Of a stretch of 64,000 nt of DNA, positions 8,898 to 17,746 are shown one piece after another (the stretch's first letter is position 1; each line of letters opens with the position of its first letter). The DNA is taken from positions 124,001 to 188,000 of the forward strand of contig CAIMFJ010000007.1 in the NCBI GenBank assembly GCA_903840355.1, given 5' to 3'. The position numbers were made by a program, and so were the translations under genes. A model generated the notes under the pieces. The model ran no database searches, had not been told where the DNA came from, and saw nothing but the letters and a program-made list of their open reading frames with translations. This DNA comes from an uncultured Opitutia bacterium (GTDB lineage: Bacteria; Verrucomicrobiota; Verrucomicrobiia; Opitutales; UBA953).

Positions 8898-9359
8898 TCA
8901 ACGTTCGTCGGCCGCAATCAACACGCCAGGGAAGCCGGCTAAACGAGCGATTTCGCACACTTCAATAAAGACCTGCATCGTTAAAGAACTATCGGCCTTA
9001 ATTAAAACGGGTCGACTCGCCCCACCAGCCGCGGCCACGCGACGGAGTTCGGCGCTTAGTCCGCTGCGATCCACGACGCGTCCTGCGACCACAAACACAC
9101 CTGATCCGCGGGCGGATACCAAGGTGACACTGGTAGAGGTGCGTGCAAGGTCGCCGACATTGGTTTTGGGCATTTGAGGTTTGCGGCTCACCGCGGCTAA
9201 ACGCTCATTGAACCCCACATACAGTCCTGGGGCGTAAACAAATTCCGAAGCCATCACCGCCAAAAGTCCGGCACACACCAACGTCAGGGCGACGGGTAAG
9301 AAATCTAAACCACGTTCCGCGGGGCGAACTTTTTCGAGTAATCCGAGCGGGGTGCGCAT
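8898..9359 (-). CDS. TolR/ExbD-family protein
   Basis: A 153-aa protein with one N-terminal membrane helix (about residues 20-40) and a periplasmic domain ending in the ExbD/TolR pattern Val-Leu-Ile-Lys-Ala-Asp, a helix, then Gly-Phe-Pro-Gly-Val. With TolQ/ExbB it would form a proton-driven stator-like motor in the inner membrane. The helix entrance is unusual: the common Thr-Pro-x-x-Asp motif is not seen, and Asp19, three residues before Pro22, is the only acidic residue that could serve. Its start abuts the TolQ-like stop with no gap. No TonB, TolA or TolB gene is in the window. Confidence 0.8.
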   Translation of the reverse strand: MRTPLGLLEKVRPAERGLDFLPVALTLVCAGLLAVMASEFVYAPGLYVGFNERLAAVSRKPQMPKTNVGDLARTSTSVTLVSARGSGVFVVAGRVVDRSGLSAELRRVAAAGGASRPVLIKADSSLTMQVFIEVCEIARLAGFPGVLIAADER

Positions 9360-10001
9360 TTAGGCCATCGGGGTTTTTTCTTCGGGCAACTCGTGGCTGA
9401 CGAAGGTGATGATCGAATGCGTTGCGATTTCCATTTCCATGACGATGGAACGCACGCGTCCAACGAGGAAGTGGTGGCTGAGCGAGCAAGCGGCCGCGAT
9501 GAAGAGGCCGAATCCTGCCGTCGCTAGCGCCGCTTGCACATCGCTTAAGAGCCAATCGGCTGAAGCGTAAACACTCCCTTCACGCAGGGCGGTGGCGAGG
9601 TGGAAGCCCGAGAACAACGCACCCGTGAGGGCGAGTAAGGGGGCGACGCGTCCGATGGCGGAGATGGTGCCGAGGCGACGTTCCAGCACCGGCAATTCGA
9701 GTAAGCCTGCTTCGATGGCTGCGGCTCGCATGGCGGCTTCGCCTTGGGCTGTGCGTAAAAGAGCGGCTTTGACCACGCGAGGCACGGGACCAGGCGATTC
9801 TTCGCAAGCGGCGAGGGCTTCGAGGGGGCGACCGGCCCGCAAATTATTGCGCACGCCTTCAATGAAGTCGGAAGATAGCACTAAGCCGCGATGCAGGAAA
9901 ATCGCCCGTTCGACCACGAAGACGAGGGCCAAGAACGAGAGCAGCAGGAGCAACCAAATGAAAGGGCCTGCGTCGAGAGGGAAGGAGAAGGCTCGGTTCA
10001 T
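9360..10001 (-). CDS. MotA/TolQ/ExbB proton-channel family protein
   Basis: A 213-aa inner-membrane protein with an N-terminal helix (about residues 13-31), a cytoplasmic helical part, then two further helices. The family core Leu-x3-Gly-x-Ile-Ser-Ala-Ile-Gly-x-Val-Ala-Pro-Leu-Leu-x-Leu-x-Gly lies near residues 110-128, and an Ala-Leu-Ala-Thr-Ala-Gly-Phe-Gly-Leu helix follows. It is the channel partner of the TolR-like protein directly downstream. Upstream by nine bases is a large exported TPR protein, which may be the periplasmic partner. Whether it serves Tol-type envelope constriction or Exb-type uptake cannot be told. Confidence 0.85.
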   Translation of the reverse strand: MNRAFSFPLDAGPFIWLLLLLSFLALVFVVERAIFLHRGLVLSSDFIEGVRNNLRAGRPLEALAACEESPGPVPRVVKAALLRTAQGEAAMRAAAIEAGLLELPVLERRLGTISAIGRVAPLLALTGALFSGFHLATALREGSVYASADWLLSDVQAALATAGFGLFIAAACSLSHHFLVGRVRSIVMEMEIATHSIITFVSHELPEEKTPMA

Positions 10002-10010
10002 AGGCGTGAT

Positions 10011-12767
10011 TTATTTGGTGGCGGAGAGTCGCAAGGACGCAAGTTTGCTTTCAGCGGTGGTTTGGCCGGGGAGGCGAGCTTCGCCGCTAGGTAAGTTGCG
10101 GTTTAATTCAGGAATTAATTTATAAGCGGCAATGGCTTCTTCGCGGTCGCCGTCTTGTTCGCAGGTTTGGCCCAAGAGAAGGATGGTGCGTGCGAGCCAA
10201 ATTCGCCCATCTGAACCCAAGTGACTGAGCTTATTCGTTTGTTGGCGGATGAAGCCCAAAGAGCGCACGAGAACGAGGCGTGCTTCTTTACGCGTGGCTA
10301 GCATCTCGCTGTTTGATTCGGTTTTGGCCCGTTCAAGCAAAGCCGAGGCCCACCCGTATTGGGCTTCGAGGTGCAAGTCTTCGGAATCTTTGGACCAAGC
10401 TTCCGAGACGCGTTCATAAGCCGCGGCCGCCCGGGCCACGCGTTGGCGATCGAGCTGGCCATTGCGGTCGCGCCGTAATTCAGCCAAGCCCAGTAAGGCC
10501 CCAGCCCGAGCAATCTCGGCTTGCGGACGCGAGGGATCGGAGGGTTTGTCGCGGATTAAACCTTCGAGCACTAAGAGCGCTTTATCGAAATCGCCCAACT
10601 GTTGCAGGATTTCCGCGCGCTTCATCGCCACGCGAAAGAGCAAGGGACTTTGCGGGTAGGCTTCCGTGAAATTCTCTAAGAGTTCTACCGCATCCTTGAG
10701 TTTACTTTCCCCGTCCGTGGCCGCTTGTAGGGCCGCTTCTTCGGCGGCTTCGTAAAGTCCCAGCTGGGCAAAGTCGGCGAGTTTGGGGTCGTCCTGGAAT
10801 TCTTTGGCGAGGGCTTGGAAACGGGCTTGGGCTTCGGCGTGTTTGCCCATGCTGGCGAGGTAACGACCTTCGACTAAGTAGGAGGCTGCGGTGGCAGGAG
10901 TTTTACCGTATTTTTTCCGGATGTTGGCTAACTCTTCAATCCCTTGAGGTGAACCTACGCCTAAGGCTGTACGGGCTTTCAGTAAGGCCACGTGTCCGCG
11001 CAATTCGGGGATGCTCGCTTGCAGTTCGGCGGAGGCCTCGCTGGATGGTTTTTCGAGTCGGTTGGCAATGCTGTCTGCGAGTTTGGCGGCTTGAATGGGA
11101 CGGTGGTTGGCGAGTTCGATGAGGGCGTGTTGCCAGTCGAAGCGCAGGGCGTAATCGAACTTCGCATCGGCAGTGATAGAAATCAGGCGCACGTAAAGCA
11201 GTTCGGCTTCGGGGGCTTGATTGGCTTTGCGAGCCGCTTCGATCAAGTTCCACGTCGCTTCCCATAAGCGCTCGCGGGGGATGGGTTTGGCTTGGTGGGC
11301 GGCCGCTTCAATCGTTTGGGCCGTCCGCGTCCAGATGGCCACTTGATCGCCTTGTTCGAGTAAGCAGTGGATGCGTTGGTGGAAAGCGGTGGCGGCGATG
11401 TCGGGAGCCGAGGTTTCGTTTTGAATGGTGGCGTAAGCTTTTTCAGCGAGGACGTAGTCTTTCGCTAAAAACAAACAATCCGCCGCCACGGTGCGCAGGA
11501 CGTCGCGTCGTCCATCGGTCGTGCCTTCCGCCAGCGTGGTCAGGTAAGTCGCTGCCAGACGATAAGCTCCATCACCCCAAGCCGCGAGGGCGAGCGTGCG
11601 AGTGGCTTCGCGGGCGAGCGGGCTGGCGGGGACGTCGTGCAAGAGGTCTTCGGCGGCCTTCCGAGCTTTTTCGCGGCTACCAGCAATGAGCATCAGTTGA
11701 GCTCGTGCGAGGTGAATGGCGTCGAGCACATTGGGGTCACGCGGACAAACGTACGAGAGTTGTCCCTCGTTTTGGCGCATCAAGAAATCGTAGAAGTCAT
11801 TGGCCAAAGCTTTCGCTTGAGCCGGGTCGGGCAGTTTGGCTTCCAGGGGGGCCGCGGCGGTGGCGACGAGGGCGCGCAGGGCCGTGAGTCGGATGGCGGC
11901 GTTAGCTGGATTTTGGGCCGCCTTTTTCAGTGCTCGAATGCCGTTCGGAGAGTTTTGTCCTAAAATCAGACCAGTTAATAAATCAGCTTCGGCCTGGTGA
12001 TTGGGCGAAAGGGGAGTGCACTCCGCAAGTACTCTGGCTGCTTCGTCCGGCTTTTTCAATTGGGCGTAAGCGAGGGCTAAGTTGCGGGCGTAAGCAAAAG
12101 CTAACGGTGAATTTTTATACTGTTGGGCTAAGTCGGTTAGGGCGTTCAGCGTGCGATCTTCCACGCGTCCTGCGATGATGGATGCCCGGTAGCCTAAGAT
12201 TTCGATGCGTTGCCGTTGTTCTTCCGACACCGCCGTTTTGGTGGCGGCTTCTAAGCTGAGGTTGATGGCTAAGTTGTCGCCCTTGGCGGTTGCAATCATC
12301 CACTTCAAGGCGTGTCCCCAGGCTACTTCCTGCGCCGGCAATTGTTCGGGTTCGAAGCGAGCCGTCGCTTCCGTCGCGGCGGTGATATTATTTTCTAAAA
12401 GAGCGACCATCCCTTCGCGCAGTGCTTTGCGTGGGGAGTCGGGGATGAACTTGAGCGCAGCGGCGGCTTCGGCGGAGCGGGTGCGTTCGATGTAAGCCGC
12501 GGTTAAGCCCAAGGCGGCGTGTTCCCGGTCTTTGGCTCCCAATTTGGGGTCAGCGAGGATTTCGCTGTAGAGTTGGGCCGCGGTCGAGCAAAGTCCGGCC
12601 GCTAAAGCTTCATCCCCTAATTCTAAAGTCGTTCGCTTCGAGGGGACTTCGCCTGCAGGCAGTTCGGGACTGCGATTCAGGACGGTGGGAGGCAGGTCTT
12701 GGGCCAACGAAGTGCTTGCGGCGCAAACCGCTAAGCAAAAGGAGGTGACCCAGAAAAGCCGAAGCAT
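10011..12767 (-). CDS. Large exported tetratricopeptide-repeat protein
   Basis: A 918-aa protein from the ATG at 12767, which puts a clean signal peptide (Met-Leu-Arg-Leu-Phe-Trp ... Ser-Leu-Ala-Gln) at the N terminus; the longer frame starts at a weak TTG. Nearly the whole chain is Ala/Leu-rich helical hairpins of TPR type, with repeated Tyr-Ala-x-Ala and Leu-x3-Tyr-Pro-x-Ser-Pro patterns, as in YbgF/CpoB and BamD-like scaffolds. No enzymatic motif is visible. It lies 9 bases before the TolQ-like gene and 47 bases after lysC. TPR plus TolQ plus TolR suggests an envelope complex in which this protein is the periplasmic part. That role is inferred. Confidence 0.8.
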   Translation of the reverse strand: MLRLFWVTSFCLAVCAASTSLAQDLPPTVLNRSPELPAGEVPSKRTTLELGDEALAAGLCSTAAQLYSEILADPKLGAKDREHAALGLTAAYIERTRSAEAAAALKFIPDSPRKALREGMVALLENNITAATEATARFEPEQLPAQEVAWGHALKWMIATAKGDNLAINLSLEAATKTAVSEEQRQRIEILGYRASIIAGRVEDRTLNALTDLAQQYKNSPLAFAYARNLALAYAQLKKPDEAARVLAECTPLSPNHQAEADLLTGLILGQNSPNGIRALKKAAQNPANAAIRLTALRALVATAAAPLEAKLPDPAQAKALANDFYDFLMRQNEGQLSYVCPRDPNVLDAIHLARAQLMLIAGSREKARKAAEDLLHDVPASPLAREATRTLALAAWGDGAYRLAATYLTTLAEGTTDGRRDVLRTVAADCLFLAKDYVLAEKAYATIQNETSAPDIAATAFHQRIHCLLEQGDQVAIWTRTAQTIEAAAHQAKPIPRERLWEATWNLIEAARKANQAPEAELLYVRLISITADAKFDYALRFDWQHALIELANHRPIQAAKLADSIANRLEKPSSEASAELQASIPELRGHVALLKARTALGVGSPQGIEELANIRKKYGKTPATAASYLVEGRYLASMGKHAEAQARFQALAKEFQDDPKLADFAQLGLYEAAEEAALQAATDGESKLKDAVELLENFTEAYPQSPLLFRVAMKRAEILQQLGDFDKALLVLEGLIRDKPSDPSRPQAEIARAGALLGLAELRRDRNGQLDRQRVARAAAAYERVSEAWSKDSEDLHLEAQYGWASALLERAKTESNSEMLATRKEARLVLVRSLGFIRQQTNKLSHLGSDGRIWLARTILLLGQTCEQDGDREEAIAAYKLIPELNRNLPSGEARLPGQTTAESKLASLRLSATK

Positions 12768-12814
12768 CAGTCGCAGTGTGACTGGACTGACCAAACGGGC
12801 AAGAATCGAGTGCC

Positions 12815-14032
12815 TTACTTTTTGTCGAGGCCGAAGGCGCGGTGGACGGCACGGACGGCTTCGTCGGCCTTAGCGGGGTCGAGCGCCACGGAGATTTTAA
12901 TTTCCGAGGTCGTGATCAATTCGCTATTCACGCCTACTTCGGAGAGGGCCTTGAAGAGGGTGCCCGCGACGCCGGGGTGCGAAATCATGCCAACGCCCAC
13001 GATGGAGAGTTTGGAGATTTCACCTGCCGAGCGGACCGTGCCCGAGCCGAGGCGCTTGAGGGTTTCGCCCACGACTTTTTCGACGCGCGAAAATTGGTCG
13101 GTGGTCACCGAGAAAGTTAGGTTCGATTTACCCTCTTTCCCGAGGTTCTTGATGATCATGTCGACGCTTAGGCCCGCTTCTCCGAGGTCGTCGAAGAGGG
13201 TTGCAAAGGCCTGAGGGTTGTCAGGCAGATCATTGACCGTCACGCGCGTTTGGAGGCGGTCAAGGGCAACGCCAGCGATGGCGGCGTCTTCGAGGGTTTT
13301 GGCGATGGCTTTCACAATGGTTCCGGGTTGGTCGTTAAAGGAGGAGCGTACTTCAAAGGGTACGTTGTATTTTTGGGCGAATTCGACGGAGCGCGATTGC
13401 ATGACCTTCGAGCCGCTCGAGGCGAGCTCGAGCATTTCCTCGTAGGAGATTTCAGGCAACTTGCGGGCGTTAAGGACGATGCGAGGGTCGGCGGTGTAGA
13501 CGCCGTCGACATCGGTAAAGATTTGGCAGAGGTCGGCTTTAATGGACGCCGCAACGGCGATGGCGGTAAGGTCCGAGCCGCCACGACCGAGCGTGGTGAC
13601 TTCACCTTCTTCGCTGAGGCCTTGGAAACCGGCCACGACGACCACTTTGCCTTCTTGCAGGCGAGCATGGAGGTCGCCACCGGTGATTTTAGTAATCCGT
13701 GCCCGCGTGTGCAGGTTGTCGGTGAAGATACCCGCTTGGGCGCCGGTACGAGATACCGCAGGAACGCCAATCGCATGGAGGGCCATGGTCGTGAGGGCGA
13801 TGGTTTCTTGTTCTCCTACGGCCATCAGCACGTCCATCTCGCGCTCATCAGGCAATTTTTGCAAAGCCTTGGCGCGGGCAATCAATTCGTTGGTCACACC
13901 GCTTCGGGCAGAAACGACCACGACCATTTGGTTCCCCTTGGACCATTGTTCTTTAATTTTGGCGGCAACGTTTTGGATGCGGTCGACATTGCCGACCGAC
14001 GTACCGCCGTATTTTTGCACAATTAAAGCCAT
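12815..14032 (-). CDS. lysC: Aspartate kinase
   Basis: A 405-aa enzyme phosphorylating aspartate, the first step toward lysine, threonine and methionine. The catalytic motif Lys-Tyr-Gly-Gly-Thr-Ser is at residues 7-12, with Gly-Arg-Gly-Gly-Ser-Asp and Phe-Thr-Asp-Val-Asp-Gly-Val-Tyr-Thr-Ala-Asp-Pro-Arg further on. Two C-terminal ACT domains (about 265-400) indicate feedback control by an end-product amino acid. It follows hom by three bases. No leader hairpin or lysine riboswitch is present, as expected for an internal operon gene. Confidence 0.97.
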   Translation of the reverse strand: MALIVQKYGGTSVGNVDRIQNVAAKIKEQWSKGNQMVVVVSARSGVTNELIARAKALQKLPDEREMDVLMAVGEQETIALTTMALHAIGVPAVSRTGAQAGIFTDNLHTRARITKITGGDLHARLQEGKVVVVAGFQGLSEEGEVTTLGRGGSDLTAIAVAASIKADLCQIFTDVDGVYTADPRIVLNARKLPEISYEEMLELASSGSKVMQSRSVEFAQKYNVPFEVRSSFNDQPGTIVKAIAKTLEDAAIAGVALDRLQTRVTVNDLPDNPQAFATLFDDLGEAGLSVDMIIKNLGKEGKSNLTFSVTTDQFSRVEKVVGETLKRLGSGTVRSAGEISKLSIVGVGMISHPGVAGTLFKALSEVGVNSELITTSEIKISVALDPAKADEAVRAVHRAFGLDKK

Positions 14033-14035
14033 ACT

Positions 14036-15367
14036 TTAGGTTTCGGGAGAGAAGATGCGTAGGACCACCGGTTCTTCGAGGACGGTTTTCAGGCTCTTAA
14101 GACCCTTGAGGACTTTAGCCATTTTCGCTTCGCTGACCGGGTAGGTGGAAAGGGTGACCGTACCGCGACCTTGGTTCGGGTGTTCGTATTGAATCACGCG
14201 AGCAATGGAGACTTTGTACTTCGAGAAGATGCGGTAGATACCTTCGGAGACGCCGGCTTTGTCGAGCAAGGACAAGCGCAGGTAGAAGGGGGAAATGATT
14301 TCGTCGAGATCGCCCATCCGCACCGATTTACCCAGACGTTCGCGTGAGGCGAGGTCATCGCTTGAAAGCCCTTGGCGCGCCCCGCTCGTGAGAGCTGCAA
14401 TGGCATCGACAATGTCGCCGATGACCGCTGAAGCCGTGGCGTCGCCACCCGCTCCGCGGCCCGCTAAAGTAGTTGCACCCACCACATCGCCGCGCAGGGT
14501 GATGCCGTTGTTGACGCCCGAGACGCGTGCGAGGATTTCGCGATTGGGTACTAGGGCAGGGTAAACTCCCACCGTCATCCAACCGGCATTGAAGTCGCGA
14601 CGAATCACGGCGAGGTGTTTCAAGGCCAAGCCGAAGCGCCGTGCAAAATCAATGTCCGCAGGACCGATGTTGCGGATGCCTTCCACGAGGGCACGTTGCC
14701 GGGGTGCCCACTTGCCGTGAGCGAGCCAAGCGAGGATGGACGCTTTATGGAAAGCATCGATGCCTTCGACGTCTAAGGTCGGGTTGGCTTCGGCATAGCC
14801 GAGGGCTTGGGCTTCTTTCAGGGCATCGGCAAACGAAAGACCATCTTCGCCCATGCGGGTTAAGATGTGATTACACGTGCCATTGAGGATGCCGACGATG
14901 AGGTCGAAGCGATTAGCCACGAGGCCTTCACGCAGGGCTTTGATGATGGGAACGCCCCCAGCGACGCTGGCTTCGAAGAGGAACTGACCGCCATGCTTAC
15001 GCACCGCCGCAAAGATTTCGGGGCCGTGTTCACAGAGCAGCGCCTTGTTAGCGGAGACAACGACTTTACCCAAGCGCAGGGCTCGGAGCGTTAATTCACG
15101 GGCTTTCGTGGTGCCACCGATTAATTCGCAAACCACATGCACCTTGGGGTCATCAATGACCTCGTAAGGATCGAGGGTGATTTTGTTTTTGGGGATTTTA
15201 ACCGAACGAGCTTTACGCAGGTTGCGAACGGCCGCCCGACGCAGGTCGAGGTTGACGCCCAAGCGCGAAGCGAGGTCGTTTTGTTTTTCGCTCAGGTGTT
15301 TCCACACGCCTTGTCCTACGGTGCCAAGTCCGAGAAGTCCGATGCCGATGGTGCGGGGAGAAGTCAT
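14036..15367 (-). CDS. hom: Homoserine dehydrogenase
   Basis: A 443-aa NAD(P)-dependent enzyme reducing aspartate semialdehyde to homoserine. The N-terminal Rossmann motif Gly-Leu-Gly-Thr-Val-Gly is at residues 13-18. The catalytic-domain signature (Gly-Ile-Leu-Asn-Gly-Thr-Cys-Asn-Ile/His, then Ala-Asn-Pro-Thr-x-Asp-Val-Glu-Gly-x-Asp) is complete. A C-terminal ACT domain (about 365-440) suggests threonine feedback. The spacing to plsY (upstream) and lysC (downstream) is only three to five bases, so the aspartate-pathway genes are co-transcribed. Confidence 0.97.
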   Translation of the reverse strand: MTSPRTIGIGLLGLGTVGQGVWKHLSEKQNDLASRLGVNLDLRRAAVRNLRKARSVKIPKNKITLDPYEVIDDPKVHVVCELIGGTTKARELTLRALRLGKVVVSANKALLCEHGPEIFAAVRKHGGQFLFEASVAGGVPIIKALREGLVANRFDLIVGILNGTCNHILTRMGEDGLSFADALKEAQALGYAEANPTLDVEGIDAFHKASILAWLAHGKWAPRQRALVEGIRNIGPADIDFARRFGLALKHLAVIRRDFNAGWMTVGVYPALVPNREILARVSGVNNGITLRGDVVGATTLAGRGAGGDATASAVIGDIVDAIAALTSGARQGLSSDDLASRERLGKSVRMGDLDEIISPFYLRLSLLDKAGVSEGIYRIFSKYKVSIARVIQYEHPNQGRGTVTLSTYPVSEAKMAKVLKGLKSLKTVLEEPVVLRIFSPET

Positions 15368-15372
15368 GAAAA

Positions 15373-16062
15373 TTATTTTTTACTGAAACGATTTTCTTCA
15401 CCTCGGAGGAGCCGTTGCAGATTGGAACGGTGCGTCCAGAGGTTAAAGGCCGCAAGGGCTGCGGCTAAAACGAACTTAGGTTGGGGGAGTTTTAGCAGCC
15501 AGCAGCTCACGGGTAACGAGAACCCGAGGGCTAAGGAGGCGAGCGAGACGTAACGCGTTAAGAAAAAGACGATGGCCCAGAGGACGGCGCCGATTGCAAT
15601 CGGCGAGGGCAGGAGCACGAGTAGACCTCCGATGGTTGAAGCCACCCCTTTGCCGCCCCGGAATTTTAGGAAAATCGAGAAGCAGTGCCCCAGCAACGTA
15701 CCCACGAAACTGGCCATCAAGAGGTAGAAGTCTTCCGGCTTGGTGCCGTCTTTGAGGATTTGCAGAACCGTCGAGTGTTCGCCGGAGCAATAACTCTGGA
15801 GCGAAGCGCCCAGCCCACCATGTCCCACCCAATTGATGATGAACAGCGGCAGGATGGTACCCCAGATGCCTTTCATCACATCGAGTGCAAAGACCAAGGT
15901 GCCAGGCCCTTTGCCGAGGACGCGTTTAACATTCGTCGCTCCAGGGTTACCGGAGCCCGCTTTCAAAATGTCGACGTCGTGCTGACGTGCGATGATGACA
16001 GCAAAGTTAACGGAACCGAGCAGGTACCCGAGCAGGCCGCAGATGCTCAACTCCCATCCCAT
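15373..16062 (-). CDS. plsY: Acyl-phosphate:glycerol-3-phosphate acyltransferase
   Basis: A 229-aa inner-membrane enzyme that starts phospholipid synthesis using acyl-phosphate. The three PlsY motifs are visible: Leu-Gly-Ser-Val-Asn-Phe-Ala near the N terminus with Ser-Gly-Asn-Pro-Gly-Ala-Thr-Asn, then Gly-His-Cys-Phe-Ser-Ile-Phe-Leu-Lys-Phe-Arg-Gly-Gly-Lys-Gly-Val-Ala. The chain is somewhat longer than usual (about 200 aa) because of an added loop around residues 80-110. It sits between serA and hom with gaps of three and five bases. Placing a lipid gene inside an amino-acid operon is odd but the identification is firm. Confidence 0.95.
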   Translation of the reverse strand: MGWELSICGLLGYLLGSVNFAVIIARQHDVDILKAGSGNPGATNVKRVLGKGPGTLVFALDVMKGIWGTILPLFIINWVGHGGLGASLQSYCSGEHSTVLQILKDGTKPEDFYLLMASFVGTLLGHCFSIFLKFRGGKGVASTIGGLLVLLPSPIAIGAVLWAIVFFLTRYVSLASLALGFSLPVSCWLLKLPQPKFVLAAALAAFNLWTHRSNLQRLLRGEENRFSKK

Positions 16063-16065
16063 GTC

Positions 16066-17655
16066 TTAGGCGTCGATCAGTTTAGCACTGACAATCGCTG
16101 GATTGCGCAAGATTTCGGCTAAAGCCGCAGCGCCAGGAGCGGTGTCGAGTTGGTAAACAGCGAGGGCGTAATTTCCACCCGTGCGGCTCAGTGCCATGTT
16201 GGCAATGTTCACGCGCTCTTGCGAGAGCAGGGTGCCGAGAGCGCCGATGATGCCAGGCTGGTCATGATTTTCAATCAGCAGCAACTTGCCTTCGGGAACG
16301 AATTCCAAGGTGCGACCATTGATGGAAACGATACGAGGCGATTGGGCCTTACCCAAGACCGTACCGGCGACGGAGACCGACTTGCCGCCTGCGAGTTGGG
16401 CTTCGACCAAAATTAATTCTTTGTAGTCCGCTTCGGCCGACGAGCGCACCGATTGGATTTCCACGCCTAGTGCTTTCAACTTGCTGGGAGCGTTGACGTC
16501 ATTGACGGCTTCGCTGATGCCGCGCAAGTAACCGCGTTGAATCGAGCGCGAAATCGCCGAGGCACCTTGTTCGGAGCCTGCCCCAAAAGTCGTGAGACGC
16601 AGGGATTCCACGCGACCGGGGGCCGCGAGTTGACGAGCGATCGAGCCTAACTTTTCAGCCAAGCTTAAGAAGGGACGAATCGAGGCTAAGGTTTGCGAAT
16701 CAACCGAGGGAAGATTCACCGCATTGGCTGGCGAGCCACCGCTGAGCACCGTGATGGTGGCTTCGGCGACTTCGACGCCAACATTTTCTTGGGCTTCAGC
16801 CGTCGACGCACCGAGGTGGGGCGAGAGGTGAGCTTTGGGGAAAGCGCGTAAGGGGTGGTCTTTAGCGAGGGGCTCTTCGACGAAGACGTCAAAACCGCAA
16901 CCACCGCACTTGCCCGAGGCCAAGGCGTCGGCGAGGGCTTTTTCATCGACGATGCCACCGCGAGCACAGTTCACAATCTTTACGCCCTTCTTCATCTTCG
17001 CAAACGCTGCGGCATTGACCATCCCTTCGGTTTGTTCGGTCAGGGGCATGTGTACCGTGATATAGTCAGCGAGTACAAAAATTTCATCGAGCGTGGCCAT
17101 CGTCACGCCGAGCGCTTTAGCACGAGCTTCCGTGAGGTAGGGGTCGTAAGCCGAGACTTTCATCCCGAAGGCGAGGGCGCGCTTAGCGACTTCGGCACCG
17201 ATACGACCGAGGCCGAGGATGCCGAGGGTTTTGCCAAACAACTCCGTACCCGAAAGGGTTTTGCGATCCCACTTACCTTCGCGCATCGATTGCACCGCTT
17301 CAGGAACGGGACGAGCGAGTGAGAGCAGGTGTGTGAAAGTTAATTCCGCCGTGGCAATCGTGTTGCCCGAAGGCGTGTTCATCACGATGACCCCGCGATC
17401 CGTGGCGGCATCGACATCGATGTTATCGACGCCTACGCCCGCACGACCCACGCAGACGAGGCGGTGGGCGTTGCTCAGGACTTCCTTGGTGATTTGGGTC
17501 TCCGAGCGAACTAAGATAGCGTCAACATCGCTAACCAGTTTCAGGACTTGTTCCGGCGTAGAGCCGTAAGCCTCAATGACTTCATAGCCTGGTTGGGCTT
17601 TGAGCAGGGCGACCCCGCTGGGAGAAATTTTGTCGGCGACGAGTACCTTAGGCAT
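16066..17655 (-). CDS. serA: D-3-phosphoglycerate dehydrogenase, long type
   Basis: A 529-aa enzyme from the ATG at 17655 (Met-Pro-Lys-Val-Leu-Val-Ala-Asp); the open frame runs 19 codons further without family resemblance. It opens serine biosynthesis. Seen in order: the substrate-binding half, NAD motif Gly-Leu-Gly-Arg-Ile-Gly, catalytic Arg in Cys-Ala-Arg-Gly-Gly-Ile-Val-Asp, catalytic His in Ser-Pro-His-Leu-Gly-Ala-Ser-Thr, an intervening ASB domain, and a C-terminal ACT domain (His-Asp-Gln-Pro-Gly-Ile-Ile-Gly) for serine feedback. This length is the usual type I form. It is the first gene of the ten-gene run. Confidence 0.97.
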   Translation of the reverse strand: MPKVLVADKISPSGVALLKAQPGYEVIEAYGSTPEQVLKLVSDVDAILVRSETQITKEVLSNAHRLVCVGRAGVGVDNIDVDAATDRGVIVMNTPSGNTIATAELTFTHLLSLARPVPEAVQSMREGKWDRKTLSGTELFGKTLGILGLGRIGAEVAKRALAFGMKVSAYDPYLTEARAKALGVTMATLDEIFVLADYITVHMPLTEQTEGMVNAAAFAKMKKGVKIVNCARGGIVDEKALADALASGKCGGCGFDVFVEEPLAKDHPLRAFPKAHLSPHLGASTAEAQENVGVEVAEATITVLSGGSPANAVNLPSVDSQTLASIRPFLSLAEKLGSIARQLAAPGRVESLRLTTFGAGSEQGASAISRSIQRGYLRGISEAVNDVNAPSKLKALGVEIQSVRSSAEADYKELILVEAQLAGGKSVSVAGTVLGKAQSPRIVSINGRTLEFVPEGKLLLIENHDQPGIIGALGTLLSQERVNIANMALSRTGGNYALAVYQLDTAPGAAALAEILRNPAIVSAKLIDA

Positions 17656-17682
17656 AGTGGTGACGTATAAACACTGTTTTGA

Positions 17683-17712
17683 GTCATAAAGAGGTACGCT
17701 TGGCAATGGCAA
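17683..17712 (-). promoter_or_regulatory. Possible sigma-70-type promoter for the serA run
   Basis: Read on the minus strand, TTGCCA (17712-17707) and TATGAC (17688-17683) are separated by 18 bases, with the -10 box 27 bases before the serA ATG. The match to consensus is partial, and TTGCCA occurs twice in tandem. It is the only reasonable candidate in the 91-base gap. Confidence 0.3.
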
Positions 17713-17746
17713 GCCACTACCCCTAATCTTGTGTCATAAGGACACA

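Noticed and set aside
9298-9305. Loss of the proton-conducting Asp in the TolR/ExbD-like protein
   Set aside because: Asp19 lies at the start of the membrane helix and could serve the role, so a loss cannot be claimed from sequence alone.
13250-14026. A 258-codon open frame on the plus strand inside lysC
   Set aside because: It is antisense to a clear aspartate kinase, has no family motif, and arises from the codon bias of the real gene.
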